Shown here: piece after piece, positions 27,052 to 35,272 of the stretch
How the letters are laid out: every line of letters begins with the position of its first letter
Numbering within the stretch: position 1 is the first letter of the stretch
Source of the DNA: an uncultured Kangiella sp.
GTDB taxonomy: Bacteria; Pseudomonadota; Gammaproteobacteria; Enterobacterales; Kangiellaceae
Direction: 5' to 3'
Length of the DNA: 64,000 bases
Assembly (NCBI GenBank): GCA_947498625.1
Contig: CANMKR010000001.1
Coordinates: forward strand, 798,090-862,089
Made by a program: the position numbers and the translations under genes
Notes under the pieces: model-generated
Seen by the model: the letters and a program-made list of their open reading frames with translations, nothing else
What the model was told of the DNA's origin: nothing
The model's database searches: none

Positions 27052-27690
27052 ATGAAAACAATGACTTATTTACTTTCTTTGGTTTTTTCTTTTGCTTTGG
27101 CGTCAGATCTAATGGCTAGAGATAGAACTATAATCGTTGAAGATGCTGCGCAAGTTTCACCAATTTTGATTGGGGAGACGGTTCCTGCGGTGACTTTATT
27201 CGATGCTAAAGGCACTCCGTTTAATTTATTGGAAAAGGCCGCTGAAAAGCCAACCATTCTTTTGTTTTATCGCGGCGGCTGGTGTCCATTTTGTAATGCA
27301 CAATTAAGCCAAATCCAGAAAGTAGAAAAGCAAATTCGAGACTTAGGCTATCAGTTGATTGCCATTAGCCCAGATACACCAGATGCGTTAAAAATGGCAA
27401 TGTCGGATAAGGAGTTGGATTATCAATTGGCATCAGATTTTAATTTAGATGCTATTCGTCAGTTTGGTTTAGGTTTTTATATCCCTAAAAGCTATTCAGA
27501 TAGAGTGGCATCGGTCGGCGGCAAAACTCAATCGTTAGAAGGCGATGATCGAAGCATTTTACCGGTTCCGGCGGTCTTTATTTTGGATCAAAAAGGCGTT
27601 ATTCAGTTTGAATACGTTAATCCAAATTTCCGCGTGAGAATCAAACCTGAATTGTTATTAGACGCGGCTCGTTATGCCTTGGAAGAATAA
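27052..27690 (+). CDS. Exported peroxiredoxin-like AhpC/TSA protein
   Basis: A 212-residue thioredoxin-fold protein of the AhpC/TSA-Redoxin group with a signal peptide (about 1-22). The redox motif is FYRGGWCPFCNAQL with C78 and C81, a CxxC arrangement rather than the single peroxidatic cysteine of classical peroxiredoxins, and a late cis-proline segment VPAVFILD. Probably a periplasmic thiol peroxidase or disulfide reductant. It is divergent from the TetR regulator, its likely controller. Confidence 0.82.
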   Translation: MKTMTYLLSLVFSFALASDLMARDRTIIVEDAAQVSPILIGETVPAVTLFDAKGTPFNLLEKAAEKPTILLFYRGGWCPFCNAQLSQIQKVEKQIRDLGYQLIAISPDTPDALKMAMSDKELDYQLASDFNLDAIRQFGLGFYIPKSYSDRVASVGGKTQSLEGDDRSILPVPAVFILDQKGVIQFEYVNPNFRVRIKPELLLDAARYALEE

Positions 27691-27771
27691 TAGCTTAAGT
27701 CCCTTTTTTGTATTTAAAGGTTAACTTAAAAGTTACACCTGAAAATTGAGCATCAAAGTTAAGCATTAAAT

Positions 27772-27800
27772 TTAAGTGCAGGCTTTTAGTCTGCACTTAA
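27772..27800 (-). terminator. Hairpin across the ygfZ stop codon
   Basis: TTAAGTGCAG and CTGCACTTAA form a 10-bp perfect stem around a 9-base loop that includes the ygfZ stop. It lacks a long T-run, so it may be a weak terminator or a transcript-protecting hairpin. Confidence 0.5.
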
Positions 27801-28670
27801 TAGCTTCAAAGGGTACCCAGCAACTGACAGCTCATCTTGCAAAGCTTTATCCGCAAGGCTTATCAAAGCGATCAGCTTATTATTAGAGCCTTTCTCAACA
27901 GCACTGTTGATCAACTCTCCCACTTTTTTATCCAGATGATTTATTATCGGTGTACCAGCTTCGATGTTTTCTTGGCTTTCAATTTCAGCTAGAGAAGGGT
28001 GAGTTTTTAAAGAACCGCGATAATGCATTCTCGCCACTACCTCTTGCCCGGTATAACAGCCTTTTTCAAAGTTGACGCCACCAATTTGTGGCAAGCCGAT
28101 ATAATGAGGGAGGAAGGTTTCAATAGTCGCAGCTTGAACCATAGGGATTTGCTTATGGATCTGCTGTAAAGCAAAAATATCAGCTGAAGCAGCATCATGA
28201 TCAGCTAGCTCCGTTTGCACCAAGTTATCAAGATTGTTGGTCTCCAGTATGGCAATGGTCAATTCACCTAATGCGAAGGCCATCTTGGCTTTAGATGCAA
28301 TATCCTTTGACAGGTCCATTTGTGTTAAATCCGCTTGCTGATGATTCTTGGTATAGGCAATAAGGGTAAAAGACTCTTCAAGCTTAATCGTGGTTTGGAA
28401 AAAGACTGCGTATTTTGCAAGGGTTGCAGTTAAGTGTTCAGCAACTACCACAGGGCAAACTAATAAGTACTCAGAGTTAACTTTTGCCAAATAGAATGTT
28501 GCATGTAATCGACCTTGCACATTGCAATAGCCGCCTAGAATGATTTTCTCGCCATTGGCATCCTTGAGATCGCAGGTTAATTGACCTTGTAAAAATTTTT
28601 CGCTGTCATCACCGTTAATACGGATCACTTGGTAATCGGATAAAACTTGGTACTGATTGGAATTGTTCAT
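27786..28670 (-). CDS. ygfZ: tRNA-modifying/iron-sulfur protein YgfZ (folate-binding)
   Basis: A 294-residue member of the YgfZ/GcvT family that binds folate and aids Fe-S cluster enzymes such as MiaB. The signature KGCYTGQEVVARMHYRG with its conserved cysteine is present near residue 200, and the N-terminal GDDSEKFLQGQLTCDL segment is typical. It is divergent from sdhE, a frequent neighbour, with a 145-bp gap. Confidence 0.93.
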   Translation of the reverse strand: MNNSNQYQVLSDYQVIRINGDDSEKFLQGQLTCDLKDANGEKIILGGYCNVQGRLHATFYLAKVNSEYLLVCPVVVAEHLTATLAKYAVFFQTTIKLEESFTLIAYTKNHQQADLTQMDLSKDIASKAKMAFALGELTIAILETNNLDNLVQTELADHDAASADIFALQQIHKQIPMVQAATIETFLPHYIGLPQIGGVNFEKGCYTGQEVVARMHYRGSLKTHPSLAEIESQENIEAGTPIINHLDKKVGELINSAVEKGSNNKLIALISLADKALQDELSVAGYPLKLLSAD

Positions 28671-28815
28671 CGCAAAGATACTGTATTGAGTTATTAGAGT
28701 TACATTTACGCTAGTTTAGCGGAAATAATTTTCCCTTTGAAACTTAGTGCTTTTGCACCAATGAAGTTATAATGGGGTAAGAATAACGCATTTAAAGTTA
28801 ACTTTACTAAAATAT

Positions 28816-29079
28816 ATGGATCGAAAGGAAGAATTAAAAGCATTGCTATGGGCTTCGCGTCGAGGAATGCTCGAACTTGATGTAATTTTGGCGCCATACC
28901 TAAAGGTGAATTTTTCCAAGATGGAAGATGCCGAAGTTGATCATTTTAAGCAATTCCTAACCAATGACGACCCGGATTTATATGCTTGGCTTATGGGTTA
29001 TGAGAATCCTACTGCTGAATTTGCAAGTTTAGTGCATAAGATACAAAGCTATTTGAAAGAAAAGTTAGTAAAAGGCTAA
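28816..29079 (+). CDS. sdhE: FAD assembly factor SdhE
   Basis: An 87-residue protein of the SdhE/YgfY/DUF339 family, which helps attach FAD covalently to the succinate dehydrogenase flavoprotein. The RGxxELD motif needed for function is present (SRRGMLELDVIL), as is the DPDLYAWLMG segment. It sits directly before ygfX, the classic pair. Confidence 0.94.
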   Translation: MDRKEELKALLWASRRGMLELDVILAPYLKVNFSKMEDAEVDHFKQFLTNDDPDLYAWLMGYENPTAEFASLVHKIQSYLKEKLVKG

Positions 29080-29111
29080 AATAAACTCACTCAATAGCAA
29101 AAGGAACTTGC

Positions 29112-29564
29112 TTGAAATTATCGTTACCTATTCAGACTTCTATTAGCGATTACTATTTTATCGCTAGTCTTTGGTTATTGCTGCTGCTGATTGTATCTGC
29201 CTCTTTGTTATTCCTTGATTTAGAACTGAGTATATTGCTGAAGTTGTTAATTATTGTCTTTATCTTGTCGCTAGGATTTTTACATCTATGGCTGCACCGA
29301 CGACATTTAAGTCAATTCCAGAGAATTTATTGGGATGGAGATAACTGGTATATGCTAGTAGAAGGGCAGAAAAAAGCCATTTCTCTTTTGTCTGGCACGC
29401 GAGTGTTAATGGGCTGGGTGTTACTAAGCTTTCGATTTAATGAATCTAGGAAAGTTTTCTATCATCAGTTACTTTTGTCGAAAAATACGCTCGGTGATAA
29501 AAACTACCGCGATCTCTGTCGAACTCTACGATACCTACCAACTGACAATGATCAAACTCAATAG
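29112..29564 (+). CDS. ygfX: YgfX-like inner-membrane protein
   Basis: A 150-residue protein with a hydrophobic N-terminal half forming two membrane spans (about 18-60) and a soluble tail, as in YgfX/CptA. TTG 29112 is the start, with AAGGA six bases upstream and no ATG nearby. Position directly after sdhE supports the call; in E. coli the product has been linked to cytoskeleton-targeting toxin activity paired with SdhE, but that role is debated. Confidence 0.78.
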   Translation: MKLSLPIQTSISDYYFIASLWLLLLLIVSASLLFLDLELSILLKLLIIVFILSLGFLHLWLHRRHLSQFQRIYWDGDNWYMLVEGQKKAISLLSGTRVLMGWVLLSFRFNESRKVFYHQLLLSKNTLGDKNYRDLCRTLRYLPTDNDQTQ

Positions 29565-29596
29565 CAATTCACTAATTTAAGCTAACTGATAAGCTT

Positions 29597-31201
29597 TTAA
29601 ATTAAGCTGTCAGGCTTTAGAACCGTTTCAACAGCTTTATCAAGTACTAAAGGGTAATCTAAAGTGAAATGCAGCCCCCGGCTTTCTTTACGTTCTAGCG
29701 CGCAGCGTACAATTAACTCCGCCACGACTACTAAGTTACGTAACTCAATCAAGTCATTGGAAACTTTAAAATTGGCGTAATAGTCATGAATTTCTTGCTG
29801 CAGTAATTCGATTCGACGCAATGCTCGTTCAAGTCGCTTATCACTTCTGACAATACCAACATAGTTCCACATTAATTGACGCAGCTCATGCCAGTTATGA
29901 TTTAAAACCACTTCTTCATCAGAGTTGGTGACCTGACTTTCATCCCAGCAAGGAAGAATCCTTTGTCCTTGGTTAGCTTGCCAATGCTGCTCAATATCAT
30001 TAGCAGCCGACTGTGCAAACACTAAGCATTCCAATAAAGAATTACTGGCCATACGGTTGGCTCCATGCAAGCCAGTGTAAGCGACTTCACCAATCGCGTA
30101 GAGACCCGCGATATCCGTTTGGCTGTTAAGATCAACGGTTACTCCGCCACAAGTGTAGTGCGCAGCAGGGACAACGGGAATAGCATCTATCGTTATATCG
30201 ATGCCGTAATCCAGTAATTTTTTGTAAATAGTTGGGAAGTGGCTTTTTATAAATTCAGGATCTTTATGACTGATATCTAAATAAACGCAATCGATGCCGA
30301 GTTTCTTGATTTCATGGTCAATAGTTTGGGCGACAATATCGCGAGGTGCTAATTCGGCACGGTCATCATAATCGGGCATAAAGCGCTCGCCATTAGGGCG
30401 TCGCAGTACTGCGCCTTCACCACGTAATGCTTCGGTAATTAAGAAGCTGCTGGCTTCAGGGTGATAAAGGCAAGTTGGATGAAATTGATTGAATTCTAAA
30501 TTGGTGACACTGCAACCGGCGCGCCAAGCCATAGCAATACCATCACCACTGGCCACATCAGGATTTGATGTATAAAGGTAGACTTTACTGGCGCCGCCAG
30601 TAGCTAAAATTACAAATCGAGCACTGATGGTTTCCACCCGGTCTTGCGCTAAATTTAAAGCGTAAGCGCCGATACAGCGATTTTCTCGGTCATTATTACC
30701 AAGTTTATGCTCGGTAATTAAATCCACGGCTATGTAATGTTCTAAAATTTCAATATTGGCTTCATTTTTAACCGCTGCGACCAATGTGGTTGAAACGGCT
30801 TTGCCGGTAGCGTCATCAGAATGAATAATACGCCTTTGACTGTGACCACCTTCGCGAGTTAAGTGGTATTCCTCATCTTGCTTACTAAAAGCAACACCGC
30901 GATCAATTAGCCAGTGAATCGCCTCGGTCGAGTGTTCGACCGTAAAACGAACGGCCTTTTCATCGCACAAACCACCGCCAGCAATTAAAGTGTCAGCTAC
31001 ATGTGAGTCTACGCTATCGTTTTTATGCAATACTGCTGCAATGCCGCCTTGGGCATAGAAAGTAGAGCCTTCGGTAATTTCAGCTTTACTTAGTACTGTG
31101 ACTTTACCCAAATGAGATAATCGTAGAGCTGCCGATAAACCAGCCGCGCCAGAGCCTATAACTAGTATGTCTGTTTGTATTTGCGATTTGTTAGAATGCA
31201 A
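29597..31201 (-). CDS. nadB: L-aspartate oxidase
   Basis: A 534-residue FAD enzyme that makes iminoaspartate, first step of NAD synthesis. The dinucleotide-binding motif [13 protein letters not shown] starts at residue 15, the flavin/active-site block includes [18 protein letters not shown] and HYTCGGV, and the helical C-terminal domain is complete. TTG 31201 is the start: AAGG lies seven bases upstream and there is no ATG before the FAD motif. It is divergent from rpoE, the same arrangement as in E. coli. Confidence 0.96.
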   Translation of the reverse strand: MHSNKSQIQTDILVIGSGAAGLSAALRLSHLGKVTVLSKAEITEGSTFYAQGGIAAVLHKNDSVDSHVADTLIAGGGLCDEKAVRFTVEHSTEAIHWLIDRGVAFSKQDEEYHLTREGGHSQRRIIHSDDATGKAVSTTLVAAVKNEANIEILEHYIAVDLITEHKLGNNDRENRCIGAYALNLAQDRVETISARFVILATGGASKVYLYTSNPDVASGDGIAMAWRAGCSVTNLEFNQFHPTCLYHPEASSFLITEALRGEGAVLRRPNGERFMPDYDDRAELAPRDIVAQTIDHEIKKLGIDCVYLDISHKDPEFIKSHFPTIYKKLLDYGIDITIDAIPVVPAAHYTCGGVTVDLNSQTDIAGLYAIGEVAYTGLHGANRMASNSLLECLVFAQSAANDIEQHWQANQGQRILPCWDESQVTNSDEEVVLNHNWHELRQLMWNYVGIVRSDKRLERALRRIELLQQEIHDYYANFKVSNDLIELRNLVVVAELIVRCALERKESRGLHFTLDYPLVLDKAVETVLKPDSLI

Positions 31202-31247
31202 AACTTAACCTTTTCTTAGTAAATTAGTGTAAAGAAAAATTTTCTGC

Positions 31248-31277
31248 GGAACTTTTAATAAGTTATTTCAGTCATTA
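31248..31277 (+). promoter_or_regulatory. Candidate sigma-E promoter of rpoE
   Basis: GGAACTT (31248-31254) matches the sigma-E -35 box exactly; after 16 bases comes GTCATTA (31271-31277), close to the -10 consensus GTCAAA/GTCTAA. It lies about 135 bases before the rpoE start and implies autoregulation. Confidence 0.6.
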
Positions 31278-31412
31278 GTTATAAGTGACTAAATCACGGT
31301 CTATCGCTAATTATTGGGGACTCTATCATAAGGCATTAAGCAATCCCATTGAAACAAGCAGATTTTCATTTATCGCGGTAAGCCTATACAATAAATCAAT
31401 CAGCGGTGCATT

Positions 31413-32069
31413 ATGCTAAGCGGCAAGAGAAAAATTATTAAAAGAACAGATATTGATGATAACCAGGTTAAGGCCAAGCGCCCGGAACCTAATCAAGATT
31501 CAGAACTGGTGGCTCGTGTTCAAGCGGGCGAAAAGGCTGCGTTCGATCTATTGGTGCGTAAGTACCAGCATAAAATCATAAACTTAATTTCACGTTTCGT
31601 TAAAGATTCCGACGAAGTGTTGGATGTTTCGCAAGAAGCTTTTATTAAAGCCTATCGAGCATTACCTAGTTTCCGAGGTGATAGTGCTTTCTATACTTGG
31701 CTTTATCGTATTGCCATTAATACGGCCAAAAATCACCTAGTATCTCGTGGTCGAAGACCACCAGGTTCGGATATTGATGCTATAGATGCCGAGCAATATG
31801 ATGGTGGTGACGCGCTTCGCGATACCGGCAGTCCAGAGCGTTTAATGTTTCGAGACGAGATTCGAGATCTGATTTTTGGGACTATCGATGAATTACCTGA
31901 AGATTTAAAAACCGCCATCATGCTTCGTGAAATGGAAGGGTTAAGTTATGAAGAAATCTCAGAAGTCATGGATTGTCCTGTTGGAACCGTTCGCTCCAGA
32001 ATTTTTAGAGCGCGTGATGCGATTGATCAAAAGATTGCGCCTTTACTAGAGCAAGGCTGGCGCTCTTAG
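31413..32069 (+). CDS. rpoE: Sigma-E/AlgU-type ECF RNA polymerase sigma factor
   Basis: A 218-residue ECF sigma factor for envelope stress. Region 2 (ELVARVQAGEKAAFDLLVRKYQ ... DVSQEAFIKAYRALPSFRGDSAFYTWLYRIAIN) and region 4 (GLSYEEISEVMDCPVGTVRSRIFRARDAI) are clear. It carries a basic N-terminal extension of about 26 residues not present in E. coli RpoE; no alternative start lies closer to region 2. rseA follows and nadB is divergent, both as expected. Confidence 0.95.
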   Translation: MLSGKRKIIKRTDIDDNQVKAKRPEPNQDSELVARVQAGEKAAFDLLVRKYQHKIINLISRFVKDSDEVLDVSQEAFIKAYRALPSFRGDSAFYTWLYRIAINTAKNHLVSRGRRPPGSDIDAIDAEQYDGGDALRDTGSPERLMFRDEIRDLIFGTIDELPEDLKTAIMLREMEGLSYEEISEVMDCPVGTVRSRIFRARDAIDQKIAPLLEQGWRS

Positions 32070-32154
32070 TTTTATGTTTGCTTGTAGTTAGGAATAATAA
32101 ACAGCAATTAAATTGCTTTATGTTTGAAAATGACAAAATTATTTACATTTTTTG

Positions 32155-32181
32155 TGAACTTTTTACTAAAGCTTAAGTCAA
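32155..32181 (+). promoter_or_regulatory. Candidate sigma-E promoter of rseA
   Basis: TGAACTT (32155-32161), 15 bases, then GTCAA (32177-32181). One mismatch to the -35 consensus; about 130 bases before rseA in the 242-bp rpoE-rseA gap. Confidence 0.5.
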
Positions 32182-32311
32182 TTGGTTAACTATTTTAGGT
32201 ATTTATGCTGAATTAATGCATCGTAAATCACCTTTTGAAGTATTTATTTTATTTTAAATATTTGATTTTATTAACGTTTATTCAAATATTTGAGTTTTTA
32301 GAGGATTAACT

Positions 32312-33004
32312 ATGGTTTTTGATTCGAAACAAATGGCCAGCAAATTTCTTGATGGTGATTTGATGTCGAACAGTGACGTCACTCAACTGATAGCGGATAA
32401 AAAAACAAAGCAAACTTTTAGTCGTTATCAAATGATTCGTAGCTTTATGCATAATGACGCGGTAACGCCTGATGTGTGTATTGCTGATTCGGTGATGTCG
32501 GCTTTAAGTCATGAGGCAACTGTCTTATCACCCCAATTCGAAACAGAGTCTTCAACAAAGGTAGAGTCTTCAACGGATAGAGAGTCTTCAACGGAAAAGC
32601 CTTCAAGCCCAAACGCAGAGCAGTCGGCTGATGTTATCTCCTTGCCTAATCGCTTCTTAAAGCCTTTAGGTGGTATGGCAATAGCTGCGTCGGTAGCCTT
32701 AGTGGCACTGATCAACTTAGGTGATCCAGCCAATGATATAACCAATGCCGCTAGCAGCGGAGTAGTTTTAACTCAAGTTGCTGCTCCTGCTGTGGATAGA
32801 GAGCAGTTGCAACAAGCTCATAACCTCTTTACCGAAATCGCTAATTCGAATGTTGCTTTACCTGTAATTCAAACGGTTTCTAACCAGCAAGCAATAGCTA
32901 TTAAAGTACCGGTTAAGGTGTCAACGAATGAGCCTGTTACTCAAAAACAAACCAAAGATAAAGCTGAAGTAGATAAAATCAAATCTATGGATATAAAAAA
33001 ATAA
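32312..33004 (+). CDS. rseA: Sigma-E anti-sigma factor RseA/MucA-like
   Basis: A 230-residue single-pass membrane anti-sigma factor. The N-terminal RseA domain (about 1-70: FLDGDLMSNSDVTQL ... FSRYQMIRSFMHND) should bind RpoE; one membrane span lies near 113-130 (MAIAASVALVALINL), and the C-terminal part is periplasmic. A 6-residue repeat ESST-x-x occurs three times before the membrane span, encoded by 18-bp tandem repeats (32546-32599). No rseB gene follows, so the usual periplasmic co-inhibitor is missing locally. Confidence 0.9.
   Translation: MVFDSKQMASKFLDGDLMSNSDVTQLIADKKTKQTFSRYQMIRSFMHNDAVTPDVCIADSVMSALSHEATVLSPQFETESSTKVESSTDRESSTEKPSSPNAEQSADVISLPNRFLKPLGGMAIAASVALVALINLGDPANDITNAASSGVVLTQVAAPAVDREQLQQAHNLFTEIANSNVALPVIQTVSNQQAIAIKVPVKVSTNEPVTQKQTKDKAEVDKIKSMDIKK
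32546..32599. repeat. Three 18-bp tandem repeats inside rseA
   Basis: GAGTCTTCAAC begins each of three consecutive 18-base units (starts 32546, 32564, 32582), giving ESSTKV, ESSTDR, ESSTEK in the linker between the cytosolic domain and the membrane span. Confidence 0.85.
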
Positions 33005-33057
33005 TCAAGTTTTGAGCGCTTATTGATTGCCCTCATAAGTGCTCAACAAGCTATAAT

Positions 33058-33091
33058 GCCCATCAATGAACTGATTGATGGGCTTTTTTTT
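33058..33091 (+). terminator. Terminator of rpoE-rseA
   Basis: GCCCATCAAT-GAACT-GATTGATGGGC followed by eight T residues, 54 bases after the rseA stop; it separates rseA from rseC. Confidence 0.92.
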
Positions 33092-33142
33092 GCCCTAAAT
33101 TATTAGTTACTCACTATATACTCAGCAACTAGCTCTCTAATA

Positions 33143-33220
33143 TTGTGATAAAAGATGTTGTGATAGAAGAGTTGAGATAAACAAGTTGTGATTAAAGAAT
33201 CCGTATTATGATAAAAGAAC
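33143..33220. repeat. Degenerate direct repeats leading into rseC
   Basis: Five imperfect units of type TTGTGATAAAAGA start at 33143, 33158, 33172, 33186 and 33206, with spacing 14-20 bases; the last contains the rseC start codon and its first codons. Looks like slippage duplication of the translation start region. Confidence 0.55.
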
Positions 33221-33690
33221 AAGGTTTAGTAGTGGAACTCAATGGCTCAATGGCTATGGTGCAAACCGTTAGCAAAGCTTCTTGCAACAGTTGCAAGGTT
33301 AATAGTTCTTGCGGCACTGGCATTATCAGCAAAGCCTTTGGTGAACGCTCTTTTATTACCCCAATGACGAATAATATTAAGGCAGAAATCGGTGATCAAG
33401 TTGAAGTTGGGATCCCTGAAGACTTAATCGTTAAAACTTCACTATTAGTGTATCTATTTCCCATAATTTTCATGTTGGTAATGCTATTTTCATTAAAGTT
33501 TATAAGTGCCAATTTGGGATATCTATTGAGCGAGCCATTTCATATTTTAGCGGCTATTATTAGCTTGGCTTTAGGTTTTTATTTAGTTCGAATGTTTGGT
33601 GAAAAAATGAACAAAAACAAACCGTTAGAGCCAGTTTTGTTAAGAACTGTCAAGAGAGTGATTGATGTGAAACAAATCGATACACCTTAA
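33208..33690 (+). CDS. rseC: SoxR-reducing/RseC-MucC family membrane protein
   Basis: A 160-residue inner-membrane protein. The N-terminal domain has the RseC cysteine pattern ASCNSCKVNSSCGTG (four cysteines), followed by two membrane spans (about 76-96 and 105-127). RseC/MucC proteins modulate sigma-E or the SoxR reductase system. The gene is separated from rseA by a terminator and by a run of degenerate repeats, so it likely has its own promoter. Confidence 0.9.
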   Translation: MIKEQGLVVELNGSMAMVQTVSKASCNSCKVNSSCGTGIISKAFGERSFITPMTNNIKAEIGDQVEVGIPEDLIVKTSLLVYLFPIIFMLVMLFSLKFISANLGYLLSEPFHILAAIISLALGFYLVRMFGEKMNKNKPLEPVLLRTVKRVIDVKQIDTP

Positions 33691-33714
33691 GTAACTTTTG
33701 ACTAATTTCACGCT

Positions 33715-33742
33715 GGAACCCATTGAATTTTATAAACTCAAA
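33715..33742 (+). promoter_or_regulatory. Candidate sigma-E promoter of the DegP-like protease
   Basis: GGAACCC (33715-33721), a 16-base spacer, then TCAAA (33738-33742). Two mismatches to GGAACTT. It lies about 48 bases before the protease start; degP/mucD genes are classical sigma-E targets. Confidence 0.5.
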
Positions 33743-33789
33743 CCTTATAGATGTTCTATTGGATAACTAAGATAGAGAGTGTATTACCA

Positions 33790-35082
33790 ATGAAAAAAAT
33801 CTCCTTATTACTTGTCATGTTACTAGGGCTGTTTGCCTTGTCAGGAAAAGCCAAGGCAGAGCGCTTTCCCGATTTCACCAAGTTAGTAGAAGAAATCCAA
33901 CCAAGTGTGGTTAGCATTAAGGTCGATGTTAGACAGCGCGGCAGAGCGATAGGTCGAGCTGGCGGCTCTGGATTTATTATCGATAAAGACGGACATATTT
34001 TGACCAATCACCATGTGGTGGCTAATTCGGATAAAGTCTCGGTCAAGCTCAACAGTGGTCGCGAGTATCAGGCTAAGATTATAGGGAGTGACCAATTTAG
34101 CGATGTGGCGCTAATTAAAATCGATCCCAAAGGCTTAAATTTACAACCAGTCAAAATCGGTAGTTCACGTACGCTTAAAGTTGGTGAATGGGTGTTAGCA
34201 TTTGGTGCTCCTTTTAATCTTGAGCAAACAGTGACTGCAGGAATTGTTAGTGCTAAAGGGCGAGGTGAAGTCGGTTCACCGTTTGTGCCATTTATTCAAA
34301 CTGATGTTGCGATTAATAGCGGTAATTCTGGAGGCCCTTTAATTAACCTTGATGGTGAGGTAGTGGGCATTAACTCCATGATTTATAACCCAATGATTTC
34401 TACTGGCTTGTCATTCTCAATCCCAATTGATTTAGCCGACTCGGTCAGTGACCAGTTGGCGGCAAATGGTGAAGTTATTCGTGGTTATTTAGGCGTAGGT
34501 TATGAAGAAGTGGATCAAGGTGTGGTTGATTATTTTGAACTGCCTACGGTTGGTGGTGCCTTAATTAATAGCGTACAAGCCGATTCGCCAGCGAAGAAAG
34601 CAGGTATTGAGCGCGGTGATATTATCACTGAAGTGGACGGTAATCGTATTAAAAACCATCAAGACTTGCCTTATTTTATTGCGCAAATAGAGCCTGGCAG
34701 CAAGGTGAAACTTAAAGGCTATCGCAATGGTAAGTCGAGAAACTTTTTCGCTAAACTGGTTGCGCGAGAAGCAACAGGCCAGCAGTTGCCAACGGCTAGC
34801 GAGGAAAATCGCCTTGGGATTGAAGTGAATAATATTGGCAATGGTATTCGTCAGCAATTGGGTGTTGAAAGTGGGGTTGTGGTGACTCAAGTCGAGCCAG
34901 GTAGCCCCGCACAAAGGGCTGGAATTAAGCGTGGCGATATTATTAGCGAATTGAATCAGCGCCAAATTGAAGATACTGACGATTTCTATAAGGCTTTGGA
35001 AGATTTCAGTCGAGCTAATAAATTGTTGATTCTAATCACTGATGCCTCTGGTAGTGATTATCGAATTGTATACTTGAATTAA
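33790..35082 (+). CDS. DegP/DegQ/MucD-type periplasmic serine protease
   Basis: A 430-residue trypsin-like protease/chaperone of the HtrA family. Signal peptide MKKISLLLVMLLGLFALSG ends before ERFPD; the catalytic triad is His in LTNHHVV, Asp in FSDVALIKID and Ser in NSGNSGGPL; two PDZ domains follow (about 235-320 and 340-430). ATG 33790 is used because it starts the signal peptide; an upstream ATG at 33751 adds a non-signal leader. Position after rseC matches mucD in Pseudomonas. Likely role: degrade misfolded envelope proteins under sigma-E control. Confidence 0.93.
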   Translation: MKKISLLLVMLLGLFALSGKAKAERFPDFTKLVEEIQPSVVSIKVDVRQRGRAIGRAGGSGFIIDKDGHILTNHHVVANSDKVSVKLNSGREYQAKIIGSDQFSDVALIKIDPKGLNLQPVKIGSSRTLKVGEWVLAFGAPFNLEQTVTAGIVSAKGRGEVGSPFVPFIQTDVAINSGNSGGPLINLDGEVVGINSMIYNPMISTGLSFSIPIDLADSVSDQLAANGEVIRGYLGVGYEEVDQGVVDYFELPTVGGALINSVQADSPAKKAGIERGDIITEVDGNRIKNHQDLPYFIAQIEPGSKVKLKGYRNGKSRNFFAKLVAREATGQQLPTASEENRLGIEVNNIGNGIRQQLGVESGVVVTQVEPGSPAQRAGIKRGDIISELNQRQIEDTDDFYKALEDFSRANKLLILITDASGSDYRIVYLN

Positions 35083-35092
35083 TCAAGTATAC
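35068..35092 (+). repeat. 10-bp inverted repeat across the protease stop codon
   Basis: GTATACTTGA-ATTAA-TCAAGTATAC with the stop codon in the loop, seven bases before the terminator hairpin. Confidence 0.65.
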
Positions 35093-35098
35093 CTAACT

Positions 35099-35126
35099 AA
35101 GCCAGTCGCTAATGACTGGCTTTTTT
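35099..35126 (+). terminator. Terminator of the DegP-like gene
   Basis: AAGCCAGTC-GCTAAT-GACTGGCTTTTTT, 16 bases after the stop. Confidence 0.92.
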
Positions 35127-35272
35127 GTAGCCTATTGATAAGTGCCCGCAAAGATTTTACGAGGTGATATAGCATTGCATTGATGCTTCTTATTGTAGGT
35201 TAATTCAGCTACAATACGGCGCTTTAATATCAGCTAAAACTGAATTTTACTTAAAGAGAAACCGCCCCCAAT

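Noticed and set aside
29103-29109. GGAACTT resembling a sigma-E -35 box before ygfX
   Set aside because: It overlaps the ygfX ribosome site and has no matching -10 at the right distance.
34561-34965. 134-residue minus-strand frame opposite the DegP-like gene
   Set aside because: Antisense shadow of a well-supported gene; no signal or family.
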